From Scatonaster sp045598705 (GTDB lineage Bacteria; Bacillota; Clostridia; Saccharofermentanales; Saccharofermentanaceae), in the NCBI GenBank assembly GCA_045598705.1, contig JAZLMM010000043.1, positions 35,824 through 99,823 on the forward strand: a stretch of 64,000 nt of DNA. The letters are read 5' to 3'. Positions 27,901 through 37,180 of the stretch are shown here, one piece after another. The number at the start of each line of letters is the position of its first letter. The stretch's first letter is position 1. The position numbers were made by a program, and so were the translations under genes. The notes beneath the pieces were generated by a model, which was given only the letters and a program-made list of their open reading frames with translations, made no database searches and was not told the DNA's origin.

Positions 27901-28004
27901 GCCTTGTTGGTCACTCGTCCGTCCATGTAAAAAGCATCTGTTAACTCAGCTGTAGGAAAGTATCTTGCAGTCAAAGTGGTTGCAAGACGGGTCTGCTTTG
28001 CCAT
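24993..28004 (-). CDS. PP2C-like domain - disordered region - membrane helix - LysM-like protein
   Basis: 1003 residues. Residues 1-265 look like a PP2C-type phosphatase fold (GKGLAFLYRDDTLYPMTATDIR, then LKIDDCIIICNREVYEALG and a terminal FMISFVEDI), but the metal-binding GDSR, SDG and DN motifs of active PP2C enzymes are replaced (for example CNRE where SDG is expected), so it is probably inactive. About 590 acidic, Pro/Glu/Ala-rich residues follow with recurring phrases such as PLFFGDAE and PFVxP. A single membrane helix (about 863-888), a Ser/Thr-rich linker and a C-terminal LysM-like domain (ILTYNGLDSSFKPEEGKTIKLP) complete it. The ATG at 28004 follows GGAGG. Links the cell wall with the cytoplasm (inference). 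Confidence 0.8.
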   Translation of the reverse strand: MAKQTRLATTLTARYFPTAELTDAFYMDGRVTNKAVSRSADLTNDKEDRGFFFSVFSHQSVPDQDPNALPPYEPVLRRLGTELKSGRRTLDDQIGEMVNSAVSITGRMKIQSDNNRTPFYAGVMVKDAEAFAITMGKGLAFLYRDDTLYPMTATDIRIDAINTARQKVDNFYNFCATKTAPALCSNIAQLKIDDCIIICNREVYEALGQQELLRILYDAEDQSDAASVAITEAAAKLPGVPLQFMISFVEDITNSDRGGFFGFGRKKKKAQEEEDYDDEFSVAPPVPLESPNEEPAPIPKDAMLFGDAESDSPAPAPIEPVVPTTVAGAEAVSVAASSASATASSVEQAINTPIPEPTLSFGDISELMSTEAEKEPVEKPQPTTPVEEDLGETKVVPFVNPFDQAAFNLDKQMNEGSQPANPFVNASAEEVPSQAEPIVPATPVASVLPENEPETPAASEPFVAVKNDENPFFKAAQKALAAEDNEAVSNLSYDLGVDEASKPDNSVPLYLGDEAFGGVTVPNTYSQEANTGIEQTSGDTNVEPVAVARTDDQAPLVFEADSEGEKPMNDEPEYSNNPKEFDETPLFFGDAEAAPEESVETSSANNDEFVIPFASEDTPNAATASANDIPEMPIYNAPTYTPPTYPTNSDTPVGYEDTGVYARGSYTVDEDEVAPAISPFVTPSEQEVVPSPEQPASPFVSETPAEQVYDAYAASQFVAPAEETPSQFIASPEDQTSFDQSAAVEESVQNSYVAPEEEYVDNGYNLNNPPPAVADLFDIDPNDSMALTSHASETNSAAAMPSSVPPYMQQSGAVHPNSVPGVPKRSAQGYNQRPSNRPNTQSAKRRPDTIDDGFDDEEPQGNNFLPFVLAFVSVVCLIIIIVLIAKSCSGSKDKKEETIPSESVITEVTNESADQSAETTPESTVPPTSEDTSSSDPIGEYTFSNKSGCRTWWDLFHYVYGRNIDSDSDPLVTMILTYNGLDSSFKPEEGKTIKLPPVSMLPV

Positions 28005-28050
28005 ATATGCGCGCCTCCAAAACATGGGATTTCCCCACTTCTTCTTGTTA

Positions 28051-28059
28051 ATTATAACA
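28051..28059 (-). promoter_or_regulatory. Extended -10 promoter of the PP2C-like/LysM gene
   Basis: TGTTATAAT on the minus strand, an exact extended -10, 47 bases before the start codon. Confidence 0.5.
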
Positions 28060-28122
28060 TAATGTCTTTTTATACAAGTGATTGTGCGCGACTTTTTCCT
28101 ACAATTTCATAACAATTTGAAG

Positions 28123-29961
28123 TCAAGGTTTTTTCTCGTCTATAAAAGCCTGCATATCCGCTTCCAACACGTCAAAAGGCGCGCATCCCATGTTAAGATA
28201 AGCCTGATAAACTTCCTCTGGTGTACAGATTCCATCCAATTCAGAGATTGCATGTTCGATGATGTTCGAAGTATAGATATATCCGAACGCGTACTCTACA
28301 CCGAAGCATTGGGTGGAAGCCATGTTGCGCCAGAACGAATCCAGATACTCTTTTCCCTGTCCGTATTGGGTAACGTATCCCAAACACTCCTCGTAAGACC
28401 AACCTTCATACTCGACGCCAATGGAGAGCCTCGCTGCTACGAGCACATTGAAGAGTTGTCTGAATTTCCAGTTGTTCTCCGCTAACTCAATATCAAAAGG
28501 TGCGTAATGAATCATAATCCACTCGGAATAATCCGCCCATCCTTCAGCATAGGCTATACTGGTCGCAAACACTTGGTACTTGTTATCCAGTACCTCATAT
28601 TGATACTGATGCTGATATAGATGACCCGGGTACATCTCGTGGGCCACCAATGTATACATATCGTAGTCCGGTGAATCCACAAGGCCGGTGTTCAGCCAAA
28701 CCGAATGCTTCGATACATGGTCGATCGGCGACGTCATGTAGCAGGCAGGTTGCATGGACTGGGCGAATTCCTTCGGCACTTCATACACGGACACCTCATT
28801 ATCACTGATTGGCTGGAAGTTCTCTTTCGTAAATCTTTCGCACCATTTGCACGCATCTTCAAATGTCAGATGATTGAAATTATACTGTACGCCCCGCTCA
28901 TTCCATCTCGGAGTATATTCGTTGTAAATGTGGTCAATCTCCGATTGAAGCAATGCAATTCCTTCTTCTACTGTACAATCAACACCGGAACGAAGATGGA
29001 ACAAGCTCTCATAGTATGCTTTGCCGTCTTCCGTAGATGCCAGATACGGTTCGTCGTTACACATGCCTTTGAGTCCTTCAAGACGCGTTGCCAACATTTC
29101 CATCGCTGGGAAAAAAACCGTTTCCAGCAATTCCTCATTGCGTTCGATATACTCTTCTTTCTCGCTTTTGGATAGATCCAGCGCTTCTAATCTTTCTTCA
29201 AATGTCGTCTTGAGGAAGTGATTATCGCGGTTCTCAGCCATATAATTGCAGTCTGCTATGATCTGATCCAATCCCGCATCGTTCCATCCGATTCCCTTCT
29301 GGCTTCTTGACTGTTCAAGCGTGACTGCCGCTTCGAAATAATCGTAGTAATCCTCTAAGATTTTGAAGTAACGCTCCACATCGTCCTTTGATCTGAACTG
29401 GATCAAAGAAGTCATAAGTGGATAGGCAATCTGGTTTCCGCCGGTCGGATTCAATACCGGCGCGTAGTCGTAGTACTTACAGATCGTGATGGATTCTTTC
29501 ATTTCGAAGATCATGTACTCAACAAGACGCTCTTGAGACGCATCCATCTGTGTTAAATCCAATTTCTCCAATTCGTCAATGACCATCTGGTAGTATGCAG
29601 AAGCCTGCTGGTAATCTGTTCCCGATGCCATATACAAGCCGTCTTTCGGCCACTCCGAGTAATAGTTTGTCGGATCATCGAAAGAATAATACGCATTCAG
29701 AATGTCTGATGAGCCGACAAAATATCCCAGATCGATTTGCTGAAGTAAAATCTCATCATCAGTCATTTGATCTGCTGAATGTTCTCTAATTTTGTTCCAA
29801 TCAATGTAGTTGGGGTCTTTCTGTCCCAAATCATTGGTCGTTGCTCGGGGTGGCTTCGCTACTTTATTCTTGTCGTTTCTGCTACAACCGACAAGTTGTC
29901 CCATCACAAGACTCAAAGCAAGTATAATAGCACCAGTTTCCAGCTTTTTCCTTCGAATCAT
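28123..29961 (-). CDS. DUF885 lipoprotein, putative metallopeptidase
   Basis: 612 residues. Signal peptide with lipobox QLVGC, so anchored outside the membrane. The DUF885 core shows HEMYPGHLYQH and, further on, AEGWADYSEW, the zinc-ligand pattern of the family (HExxPGH plus a downstream Glu). Members are presumed carboxypeptidase-like enzymes, and substrate is unknown. It is a divergent paralogue of the gene at 30268-32124; the two flank a small Cys-rich membrane protein. Confidence 0.9.
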   Translation of the reverse strand: MIRRKKLETGAIILALSLVMGQLVGCSRNDKNKVAKPPRATTNDLGQKDPNYIDWNKIREHSADQMTDDEILLQQIDLGYFVGSSDILNAYYSFDDPTNYYSEWPKDGLYMASGTDYQQASAYYQMVIDELEKLDLTQMDASQERLVEYMIFEMKESITICKYYDYAPVLNPTGGNQIAYPLMTSLIQFRSKDDVERYFKILEDYYDYFEAAVTLEQSRSQKGIGWNDAGLDQIIADCNYMAENRDNHFLKTTFEERLEALDLSKSEKEEYIERNEELLETVFFPAMEMLATRLEGLKGMCNDEPYLASTEDGKAYYESLFHLRSGVDCTVEEGIALLQSEIDHIYNEYTPRWNERGVQYNFNHLTFEDACKWCERFTKENFQPISDNEVSVYEVPKEFAQSMQPACYMTSPIDHVSKHSVWLNTGLVDSPDYDMYTLVAHEMYPGHLYQHQYQYEVLDNKYQVFATSIAYAEGWADYSEWIMIHYAPFDIELAENNWKFRQLFNVLVAARLSIGVEYEGWSYEECLGYVTQYGQGKEYLDSFWRNMASTQCFGVEYAFGYIYTSNIIEHAISELDGICTPEEVYQAYLNMGCAPFDVLEADMQAFIDEKKP

Positions 29962-29983
29962 TTACGTATAATCCTTTCACCTG

Positions 29984-30157
29984 TCATTCATGTGACGGTT
30001 GCTTATTCTTCTGCTTATGGCATGTGCCAGCCATGGCGCAATCGCCACAGTTTCCACATGTTTTCCCATTCTTTCTGTCGCGCAGAAGTTTCATGATAGC
30101 AATGAAAACGGCCAAGACCAATATGGTCGACACGATGATCGTTCCTAAGTTGTCCAT
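29984..30157 (-). CDS. FeoB-associated Cys-rich membrane protein
   Basis: 57 residues: one N-terminal membrane helix (MDNLGTIIVSTILVLAVF) and a short cytoplasmic-type tail CGNCGDCAMAGTC, the signature of the small proteins usually placed beside feoB. The ATG at 30157 with upstream GGAG gives the canonical length; ATGs at 30169 and 30211 are possible longer starts. No feoA or feoB is present here; instead it lies between two DUF885 genes. A role in metal handling is inferred from the family name only. Confidence 0.8.
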   Translation of the reverse strand: MDNLGTIIVSTILVLAVFIAIMKLLRDRKNGKTCGNCGDCAMAGTCHKQKNKQPSHE

Positions 30158-30267
30158 TATCCACTCCATCTTATCAACGCCTTTCATGCACAAGGCGCCC
30201 CTTCCCAACATTGCGAAGAGACGCCATGCGTAATAATAATACTACACTTCTGTGTTATTTTTCTACA

Positions 30268-32124
30268 TCAGTGCTGTTTCTCCACAAACAGTGGCATGTA
30301 TTCTTCAAGCACTTCATAATAACAAGGACCCATATCCAGATATGCCTTATGAATCTCTGTCATTGTGTACTCATTTCCATATTTCTCAACTGCATTGTTA
30401 ATGATTCGGCAGCAATAGTGGTTGCCAAACGCATATACAGTTGGGTAGCAAGGAATCTCAATACAGTAGTTCACCATGGTCTCTGACAAGAGGCTCCATA
30501 TTCTGGAATTGTAATAATCGTTAATCGAAGTCCCCTTAAACAACTCTTCCATTTGTTTCGCGCACTCTTCCACAGTCCAACCATAGTAATGGAATCCCAT
30601 ATCCGCATAAGCCCAGAGGTACAGATTCAGAATTTGACTATTCAGTACATAACCCGCACGATACATATTGTAGTCGTAATCCGTATACTGCATGATGTAA
30701 TTCTCGCTATAAGTGGACCATCCTTCCTTATAAGCCGTCGCACCTTCAAGCATATAGTAGTTATCCACATTCATCATGTGATAAACAGTCTCATACATGT
30801 GACCTGGGAATGCCTCGTGTGCCGAAGTAGGAATATCCGCACCATTTTGATAGTCATTGACCATCAGAAGGTTCTTCGAAAGTTTATCATACGGGCTACT
30901 CATATAAGCAGCAGGAGAGAAGTTATCTGCGAGCGATTCTGGAATATGGTAGGTGTTGTACGGGATTTCGCCAATATCTGGGAAGTCTTCACGATATACC
31001 TCCTCACAGAATTTGAGATTCTCTTCGAAGGAACCCTTGGAATAATCTTCGCCTCCCATTAGGATGCTCATCACCTGGTCCTGTGACATGTTCGCGGCAA
31101 GTGCATCAAATTCTTCGAGATAATCGAAGATTGAACTCTTCATCACTTCCATTGCTTCCGGAACAGTCAGGCAAGTACCAGACTTCACCTGGAAGTAGTT
31201 CTCATAGAACTCCTTACCACCCTCCATCTCAGAAAGACTTCCCGACGTCTTGGCTGTACCATAGAGGGTCTCCATATCCTTGGCCAGATTTACATATGCC
31301 GGGAAGAAAGAGTTGTCCAATGCCTCTTTGTTACGAGCGATATACTCTTGCTTCTTGGCAGCATCTAGATCCATATCATTGATGCGCTCTTCGAAAGTAG
31401 AATACATGTAACTATCCTCTTGGCACGAATACACTGCTTGCAAAGACTCGATTACACCTTCCAAAATTACATCTGGCAACGTATAGCCTAATTCAGCACG
31501 TTTCTTCTCGAACTGGAAAAGTGATTCAAAATATGGCTTGATGTCATTAAGGATAAGCAGATAGCGTTCAATGTCCGCTTCATCATCAAATAGCAAAGTA
31601 GCCAGAAGGATCGGCAGTTCCACATTCATGCCGGTGAGGTCGTTGATCGAACTGACATAATAATCTTGGTTGATCATTTTGATACTTAACTGATAATCGC
31701 GAAGCAACGACTTATAGAGGATCTGGTCTTCCAGTTCAAGTGCGGTCTCATCGATTTCAAGAAGAGAATCCACTACATAATTACAGAAAGTGGCCGATTC
31801 TTCATCATCCGGCTCCCATGGCTCGATACCCTGTTCCGTCCAAGATAATCCGTACGTCTCAGGATTCTCAAAACAGAATGTCATGTCAATGACATCCATG
31901 TCGCTGTACTCATGTTCAAATATCTCTCTGTCTAATTCGTGCAGACGTTCTCCAGCTTTCTCACCTTTGTATTTCTTACCGGAAGATTGTAAATCGTATA
32001 TAGTAAATTTCGGGCCATCTTCGGACCGTTTCTCACTCGAAGTGCACGCACAACTCAGTAGCATTGAAATTACGAGTGTGGAACTTCCCAGAACTCGAAG
32101 GACGTGCATTAATTTCTTCTTCAT
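30268..32124 (-). CDS. DUF885 lipoprotein, putative metallopeptidase (second copy)
   Basis: 618 residues. Lipobox MLLSC after a 20-residue signal peptide. HEAFPGHMYE and KEGWSTYSEN mirror the metal-site motifs of the neighbour at 28123-29961, so the pair arose by an old duplication. GGAGGG precedes the ATG at 32124; the in-frame start at 32196 is rejected. The enzymes probably act on peptides outside the membrane (inference). Confidence 0.9.
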   Translation of the reverse strand: MKKKLMHVLRVLGSSTLVISMLLSCACTSSEKRSEDGPKFTIYDLQSSGKKYKGEKAGERLHELDREIFEHEYSDMDVIDMTFCFENPETYGLSWTEQGIEPWEPDDEESATFCNYVVDSLLEIDETALELEDQILYKSLLRDYQLSIKMINQDYYVSSINDLTGMNVELPILLATLLFDDEADIERYLLILNDIKPYFESLFQFEKKRAELGYTLPDVILEGVIESLQAVYSCQEDSYMYSTFEERINDMDLDAAKKQEYIARNKEALDNSFFPAYVNLAKDMETLYGTAKTSGSLSEMEGGKEFYENYFQVKSGTCLTVPEAMEVMKSSIFDYLEEFDALAANMSQDQVMSILMGGEDYSKGSFEENLKFCEEVYREDFPDIGEIPYNTYHIPESLADNFSPAAYMSSPYDKLSKNLLMVNDYQNGADIPTSAHEAFPGHMYETVYHMMNVDNYYMLEGATAYKEGWSTYSENYIMQYTDYDYNMYRAGYVLNSQILNLYLWAYADMGFHYYGWTVEECAKQMEELFKGTSINDYYNSRIWSLLSETMVNYCIEIPCYPTVYAFGNHYCCRIINNAVEKYGNEYTMTEIHKAYLDMGPCYYEVLEEYMPLFVEKQH

Positions 32125-32288
32125 TTTCTCTTCCCTCCATACATATGTCATCATGTATTTGACGACTACAATACTATATCTGTTGCGCACAAACAAAGAA
32201 AAGCTTGCTAATAAGAATCATTTTCCTATGGAGTGATTTAAACACAAATCCCTACGAAAGTAAATTCTCCTCATTGGCAAAAACACTC

Positions 32289-33452
32289 CTACGTGCGCAC
32301 CTTCTCGTTCTTATAAGATAACAAGGTTGCTACAAGTACCGTCACTGCAAGAATCAGCAAGGAAACGGCGACGCATAGCATGTTGTTCAGACGTGCGCGG
32401 CCATTGAGCAGATCCTGGAAAATCAAGCATAGGTTGTATATCGGTATGAAGTAGTGGAATGTTGGTGAAACACCGAAACGGAACATAGACATCAGTGCTG
32501 ACACCGTGCAAATGAGCGTAACAGGAATCTGTGCCGACTGTGCCTGACTGACATCTTTACAGAACAAAGAAATCAGCACACCAAGATTAGAGAAGAAATA
32601 ACTGAGCAGCACGGCATAGGCTAGAATCAGGAGTACCTGTCCGGCGGAGACGTGAACATTGGCAAAACCGAATAGGTCCTTGGTGCCAAGTTGTTTACAT
32701 ATCAGACTGCCCCCAACATCCAGACCGATATAGATCATACTGCTGATTAAACTGATCAGGCTGACAGACATCACTTTACCCATAACGAGGCTGATCGGTT
32801 TGACCGGAGATAACATCACCTGATAGAACGTTCCTCTTGCTTTATCACCGGCTACCGTGTCGCTTGCAAAATTGGTGATGTTTGCAGTAAGCGGCAGTAC
32901 GAGCATATAAGGGAGCAACATGGCAATGAGCAAGTTAGTATCTTCTTTCTCCTTGATATCCAAACTCTGAACCTCTCGGAAATCCACATCTTTATTTCTT
33001 CCCCTCAAGATTTCGGAATAAGTTTCATTTACAAAAGACTCCGCACTCCATTTCAGAATCTTCGAGACATTGTTATGCTCATGGTAGTAGATTCTCACGC
33101 TTGACGACTGGGTGCTTTGCGATGGACTCATTATTTCCGAGAAATCAACCAGTACATCACTTGCTTGAAAATCGCTGGATTGGACAAAAACTTCCGCCTC
33201 CGTAGAAATCGACTTGAGCCAGATTTCGTGGTCATCTAGTGTGCCAATCTTCTCGCTTCCAATGTCAATGCCACAGAAATACATCTGGTACACTTCGATT
33301 TCCTGTTCGGATGTCTTCGGCTGAAGGAGCGTCATACCAACGGTAACCAACAATGAAATAATCGGCAACAGAATAAAACCGATCAACATACCTCGATCTT
33401 TGAGGATCTTCCTCATTTCATGATCAAATATTGTTCCAAATCCACGCATCAT
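32289..33452 (-). CDS. ABC-2 permease, NatB-like
   Basis: 387 residues. One membrane helix at the N-terminus (about 22-42), an outside domain of about 130 residues, and five or six helices at the C-terminal half with the loop AGDKARGTFYQVMLSPVKP, the conserved cytoplasmic segment of NatB-type permeases. It starts 2 bases after the ATPase stop and forms an exporter with it and the permease at 34213. Confidence 0.88.
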   Translation of the reverse strand: MMRGFGTIFDHEMRKILKDRGMLIGFILLPIISLLVTVGMTLLQPKTSEQEIEVYQMYFCGIDIGSEKIGTLDDHEIWLKSISTEAEVFVQSSDFQASDVLVDFSEIMSPSQSTQSSSVRIYYHEHNNVSKILKWSAESFVNETYSEILRGRNKDVDFREVQSLDIKEKEDTNLLIAMLLPYMLVLPLTANITNFASDTVAGDKARGTFYQVMLSPVKPISLVMGKVMSVSLISLISSMIYIGLDVGGSLICKQLGTKDLFGFANVHVSAGQVLLILAYAVLLSYFFSNLGVLISLFCKDVSQAQSAQIPVTLICTVSALMSMFRFGVSPTFHYFIPIYNLCLIFQDLLNGRARLNNMLCVAVSLLILAVTVLVATLLSYKNEKVRT

Positions 33453-33454
33453 GT

Positions 33455-34216
33455 TTATTTTTCGTTCTTTCCGGCAATCGCTTTCTCTTCGTGATTGTCT
33501 CGATAAAGCTTCAAGAAAGCTTCTTCAACCGTCTCCACCTGTTGACTTTGCGCCAATTCGGCCATAGATCCTTCGTACACACTTCGACCATCCACAACAA
33601 TGCCGACCCGATCTGCCAATCGACGCGCCAGATCCAAGATATGCGTGCTGAGAATAATGCATTTTCCCTCACTTCTTAGTTTCACCAGGTATTCCTCAAT
33701 GAGATGTTGCGTCAGAATATCCAGTCCGTTGGTCGGTTCATCGAAGATGATCGTATCTGGGTCGTGAAGCAGACAGATTGCAATTGAAGTCTTCTGCTTC
33801 ATGCCTGTTGAGAAAGTCTCATAGCGACGATTGCCAAACGCAGTAATGTCGAAATAATCGAAGAGTTGATCTCTTCTTTCAATAATCTTCTCCCGACTCA
33901 TTTCGTAAAGTCGTCCATAGTAATCCGCCAGTTCATTCGGGGTGAATTGTCCGTCCAGACGAATCTCATTGGTCAGGAAAGCAATGCGACGGCGAATATT
34001 CTCCGCATCGCCCTTCAAAGGCACATGGTCAAATTCAATCTTCCCGGCTGTTGGCGTCAATAGTGTAGAAATCATACGCATGGTAGTTGTTTTACCTGCG
34101 CCATTCGGGCCAAGTAATGCGTAAATCTCTCCATCGCGAATCGTAAGATTGATATCTTTCACGGCTTCCACCTTGTTCTTACGGAATGTCTTCTTCAGAT
34201 GTTCTATGGTAATCAT
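33455..34216 (-). CDS. ABC exporter ATPase, NatA-like
   Basis: 253 residues. Walker A GPNGAGKTTT, signature FSTGMKQK, Walker B TIIFDEPTNGLD and switch STHIL. The FSTGMKQK signature is the NatA-type variant. ATG at 34216 follows AAAGGAG and overlaps the upstream permease stop as ATGA, so the long in-frame start at 34258 is rejected. Confidence 0.92.
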   Translation of the reverse strand: MITIEHLKKTFRKNKVEAVKDINLTIRDGEIYALLGPNGAGKTTTMRMISTLLTPTAGKIEFDHVPLKGDAENIRRRIAFLTNEIRLDGQFTPNELADYYGRLYEMSREKIIERRDQLFDYFDITAFGNRRYETFSTGMKQKTSIAICLLHDPDTIIFDEPTNGLDILTQHLIEEYLVKLRSEGKCIILSTHILDLARRLADRVGIVVDGRSVYEGSMAELAQSQQVETVEEAFLKLYRDNHEEKAIAGKNEK

Positions 34217-35346
34217 TCGTGACTCCTTTCCCATAGCCTTCTTGACAGGAGCACGCACAGGATACAGACAAATATTGATAACTCAACACTCATCAGCACC
34301 GGCACGTAATCAACTTGATGTTTGCATGTTTCTTTCATAATTATCGAGAAGTTCGAAATTGGTATATATCGAAAAGCCGACCAATCGGCAAAAGTCGGAA
34401 GCATCGATGCGACGGAAACAACGACCATGCCCAGTGAGCCGAACAGTGCAGACTTCTTTGTCTCTGGAAACACGGAAGAAATAATGGTGAAAATGCCCGT
34501 GATCAACAATGCATTACCAATCAGCAGAATCAGCAGAATCAAGATCCATTGGATATCTCCGCCGACTTGGCTCGCGATCAACTGAAAATCCTCATGTGAC
34601 CATATGTATAAACCAGCCACTGCCCCTACACTCCCCATGAATCCTGCGAGGAAAACCTGCGTGCCAACGACGATTGTTTTGCCACTTAAGATCTTCTGAA
34701 GCGGTGTCGGGCAGAGAACCAAAGTATCGAATGTCTGACGTTCTTTCTCACCGGTTATGGAATGTGAGGCCAACGTCATGGCATTGCTGGCCATGGACAA
34801 GAAGAGAATCATGCCCAGCACGCCTATGACCTGGTCAAGTGCACTGTTCAACTTCTCATCCGTTGTACTTAAATCTATCTGCTGTATCTGCGGCATAATC
34901 TGAAGGAAAGCGGTGTGTAGCGCTTCATCTTCCAGCAGGAAACAAAGCTCCCAACTGAGCGCCGAAGCCTCTTTCAAAGCATTGGAAGAAGCAAGCAGAT
35001 TGCTGTCATAAACGATACAGATATCTTCATCGTGAATAACCAGAATGACATCCGCTTTTCCCGCATGAATCTTCTTTTCCGCTTTGTTCGTATCGCCCAC
35101 CTCACAAGTAAACGATGGATACCGATCCGTAAGAGGCATGCATGTGGCCACTTGCTTGTCATCGAGGCAATAGACGAGGCCATCGTAGGAGTTGGTATTG
35201 GCTTTCACAGTATGAAGCCCCCAGAATAGAAACAACATCAGCACAAACGGCATGATCAATATCATGAACATTTGGATGGGCGTCTTGCAGACTCTGCGCC
35301 ACTCACTGCGAATGATATGAAGAATAATATGATTCTTACTTCCCAT
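34213..35346 (-). CDS. ABC-2 permease, NatB-like (second)
   Basis: 377 residues with the same layout as the permease at 32289: N-terminal helix, outside domain with low-complexity sections, then five helices and the loop TGEKERQTFDTLVLCPTPL. It begins 10 bases after the acyl-adenylating ligase gene, linking that enzyme to export. Confidence 0.88.
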   Translation of the reverse strand: MGSKNHIILHIIRSEWRRVCKTPIQMFMILIMPFVLMLFLFWGLHTVKANTNSYDGLVYCLDDKQVATCMPLTDRYPSFTCEVGDTNKAEKKIHAGKADVILVIHDEDICIVYDSNLLASSNALKEASALSWELCFLLEDEALHTAFLQIMPQIQQIDLSTTDEKLNSALDQVIGVLGMILFLSMASNAMTLASHSITGEKERQTFDTLVLCPTPLQKILSGKTIVVGTQVFLAGFMGSVGAVAGLYIWSHEDFQLIASQVGGDIQWILILLILLIGNALLITGIFTIISSVFPETKKSALFGSLGMVVVSVASMLPTFADWSAFRYIPISNFSIIMKETCKHQVDYVPVLMSVELSIFVCILCVLLSRRLWERSHE

Positions 35347-35356
35347 CCGAGTCCTC

Positions 35357-37180
35357 TCAAGCGTCTGATGATTTCTTCTCGTTGTTCATCTTCTCTACTG
35401 CCATTTCCTCGATGGCACGGTAGTCAATCTTTCCTACCAGTGTCTTCGGAAGGTCCGAGCAAAATTCGTATTCTACTGGGCAGGCATACGGGATTAGCTT
35501 CTCCTTGCAGGAAGCCATCAAAGTCTGACGGATGATTTCCTTCTGTTCGGTTGTAGCCTGCTTATCGTTCAGCACGATGTAGGCCTTCACTACGTGGAGA
35601 CGGTACGGGTCCGGAATGGCCACTGCACAAGCCATATCCACCTCGCGATGGGCAGTCAGTACATTCTCGATCATACTCGGGAAGACCGGCACACCGGACA
35701 CCTTAATGATTCGTTTGATTCGCTGGTCAAAATAGAAGAATCCATCCGCATCGCAATGACCCATATCACCGCTATGCACCCATCTACGGCCGTCGGAATG
35801 CGTATGAATCGCGATATCTGTTGAAGCCTGATCATTCAGGTAACCTAACATGACAGTCTGGCCACTTACACAGATTTCACCTTTCTCGCCAACCGGCACT
35901 TCTTCTTCCGTACCTTCCCTCACGATCATCATATCAATTCCCGGAAGTGGGAGACCTACTGAACCAGAACGACATTTCAGTTCTGGATTGACCGCACATA
36001 CCGTCACCGTCTCAGTTAGGCCGTATCCTTCACGCAGGGAGATTCTCGCACCACGTTCATGAATAAACTTCTCGAATCGATTCTTCAGATCCTCCGGCAA
36101 AGAGTCGCCGCCGCAGAAACAATCCATCAAGAAATCAAGCTTCGCTTTCTTCAGTTTCTCACTCTTGAGAAGACCCTCATAAAGTGTCGGCACTGCAGCC
36201 AAGAACTGTGGCTTCTCTTTACAGATGATTTCAGCCAGATCATCCGGCTTAAAATTCGGTACCAGAAGCATATTGATCGCGCAACAGATCATACTGTGCA
36301 TACTCATACAGAGTCCAAAACCGTGGAAAAGCGGCAGGACAGCCACCATTGTGAGTTCTGGAAAATGTTCCGGATCTTCGAAAGGATCCTGCATGCGAAT
36401 AATCTGTGGTACAACGACTGCAATCGCATTCAAATTCGTGGAAGATAATACCACGACCTTCGGTGCGCCAGTGGTGCCACCACTATGCAGAAAAATCGCT
36501 GGATCATCTGGTTCAATGGGGCGCACATAGGGTGGTTGTTCTTTCTTGGTCACTTCTTCAAAAGGATTGGCCCAATCGTATTTACCTTCGAGTTTGCCAC
36601 TATGTAGCATCTCGCCGTGTTCGATCAAATTGCGGTATGAGATATAGAAGCTATCTTCTGGGAAATCGGGAATCTTCTTGCCTTTCGTCATTCGGAACGC
36701 AAGTGATTTTGCCATCGAAAGGTAATCCGGAATGGAGCAGACAATGACCAGACCGGGATTCATCTCATCCAACATATCCATACTCTTGGGCAGAAATGCG
36801 TCCACAATCAACAGACATTCACTACTAGTCTGCTCCATGAATGTGCGCAACTCCTTCGGTGGAGTCTTCGGATGAACCATGTTCGAAATGGCACCGATCT
36901 TATTCAATGCATATACCGCAATGACAGCCTGTGGAATATTCGGCAGGCAGACGGTCACGACAGTGCCTACGCCTACATTGCAGTCTTGAAGCGCAAGTGC
37001 CATCATATCTACTTCGTATAACAACTCAGAGAATGTAATTCTTGTGCCCTCAAAGGTCACTGCTCGTCGATCTGGAAAAACGCTCGTTGTCCGTAAGAGC
37101 ATCTCATATAACGTTGCATCGGGGAGATTCACTTCCCCGGTCATTTCTTTATCGTAATGGTCAAGCCATGCTCGATTCAT
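35357..37180 (-). CDS. AMP-dependent acyl-CoA synthetase/ligase family protein
   Basis: 607 residues. Adenylate-forming core: HSGGTTGAPKVV (P-loop-like), YGLTET, the HSGDMG hinge region and a C-terminal catalytic Lys in KTLVGKIDY. The acyl chain pocket cannot be read from motifs; fatty or aryl acids are likely. First gene of a four-gene operon with two ABC-2 permeases and an ATPase, suggesting activation of an acid used to make an exported lipid or small molecule (inference). AAGGAAG precedes the ATG. Confidence 0.88.
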   Translation of the reverse strand: MNRAWLDHYDKEMTGEVNLPDATLYEMLLRTTSVFPDRRAVTFEGTRITFSELLYEVDMMALALQDCNVGVGTVVTVCLPNIPQAVIAVYALNKIGAISNMVHPKTPPKELRTFMEQTSSECLLIVDAFLPKSMDMLDEMNPGLVIVCSIPDYLSMAKSLAFRMTKGKKIPDFPEDSFYISYRNLIEHGEMLHSGKLEGKYDWANPFEEVTKKEQPPYVRPIEPDDPAIFLHSGGTTGAPKVVVLSSTNLNAIAVVVPQIIRMQDPFEDPEHFPELTMVAVLPLFHGFGLCMSMHSMICCAINMLLVPNFKPDDLAEIICKEKPQFLAAVPTLYEGLLKSEKLKKAKLDFLMDCFCGGDSLPEDLKNRFEKFIHERGARISLREGYGLTETVTVCAVNPELKCRSGSVGLPLPGIDMMIVREGTEEEVPVGEKGEICVSGQTVMLGYLNDQASTDIAIHTHSDGRRWVHSGDMGHCDADGFFYFDQRIKRIIKVSGVPVFPSMIENVLTAHREVDMACAVAIPDPYRLHVVKAYIVLNDKQATTEQKEIIRQTLMASCKEKLIPYACPVEYEFCSDLPKTLVGKIDYRAIEEMAVEKMNNEKKSSDA

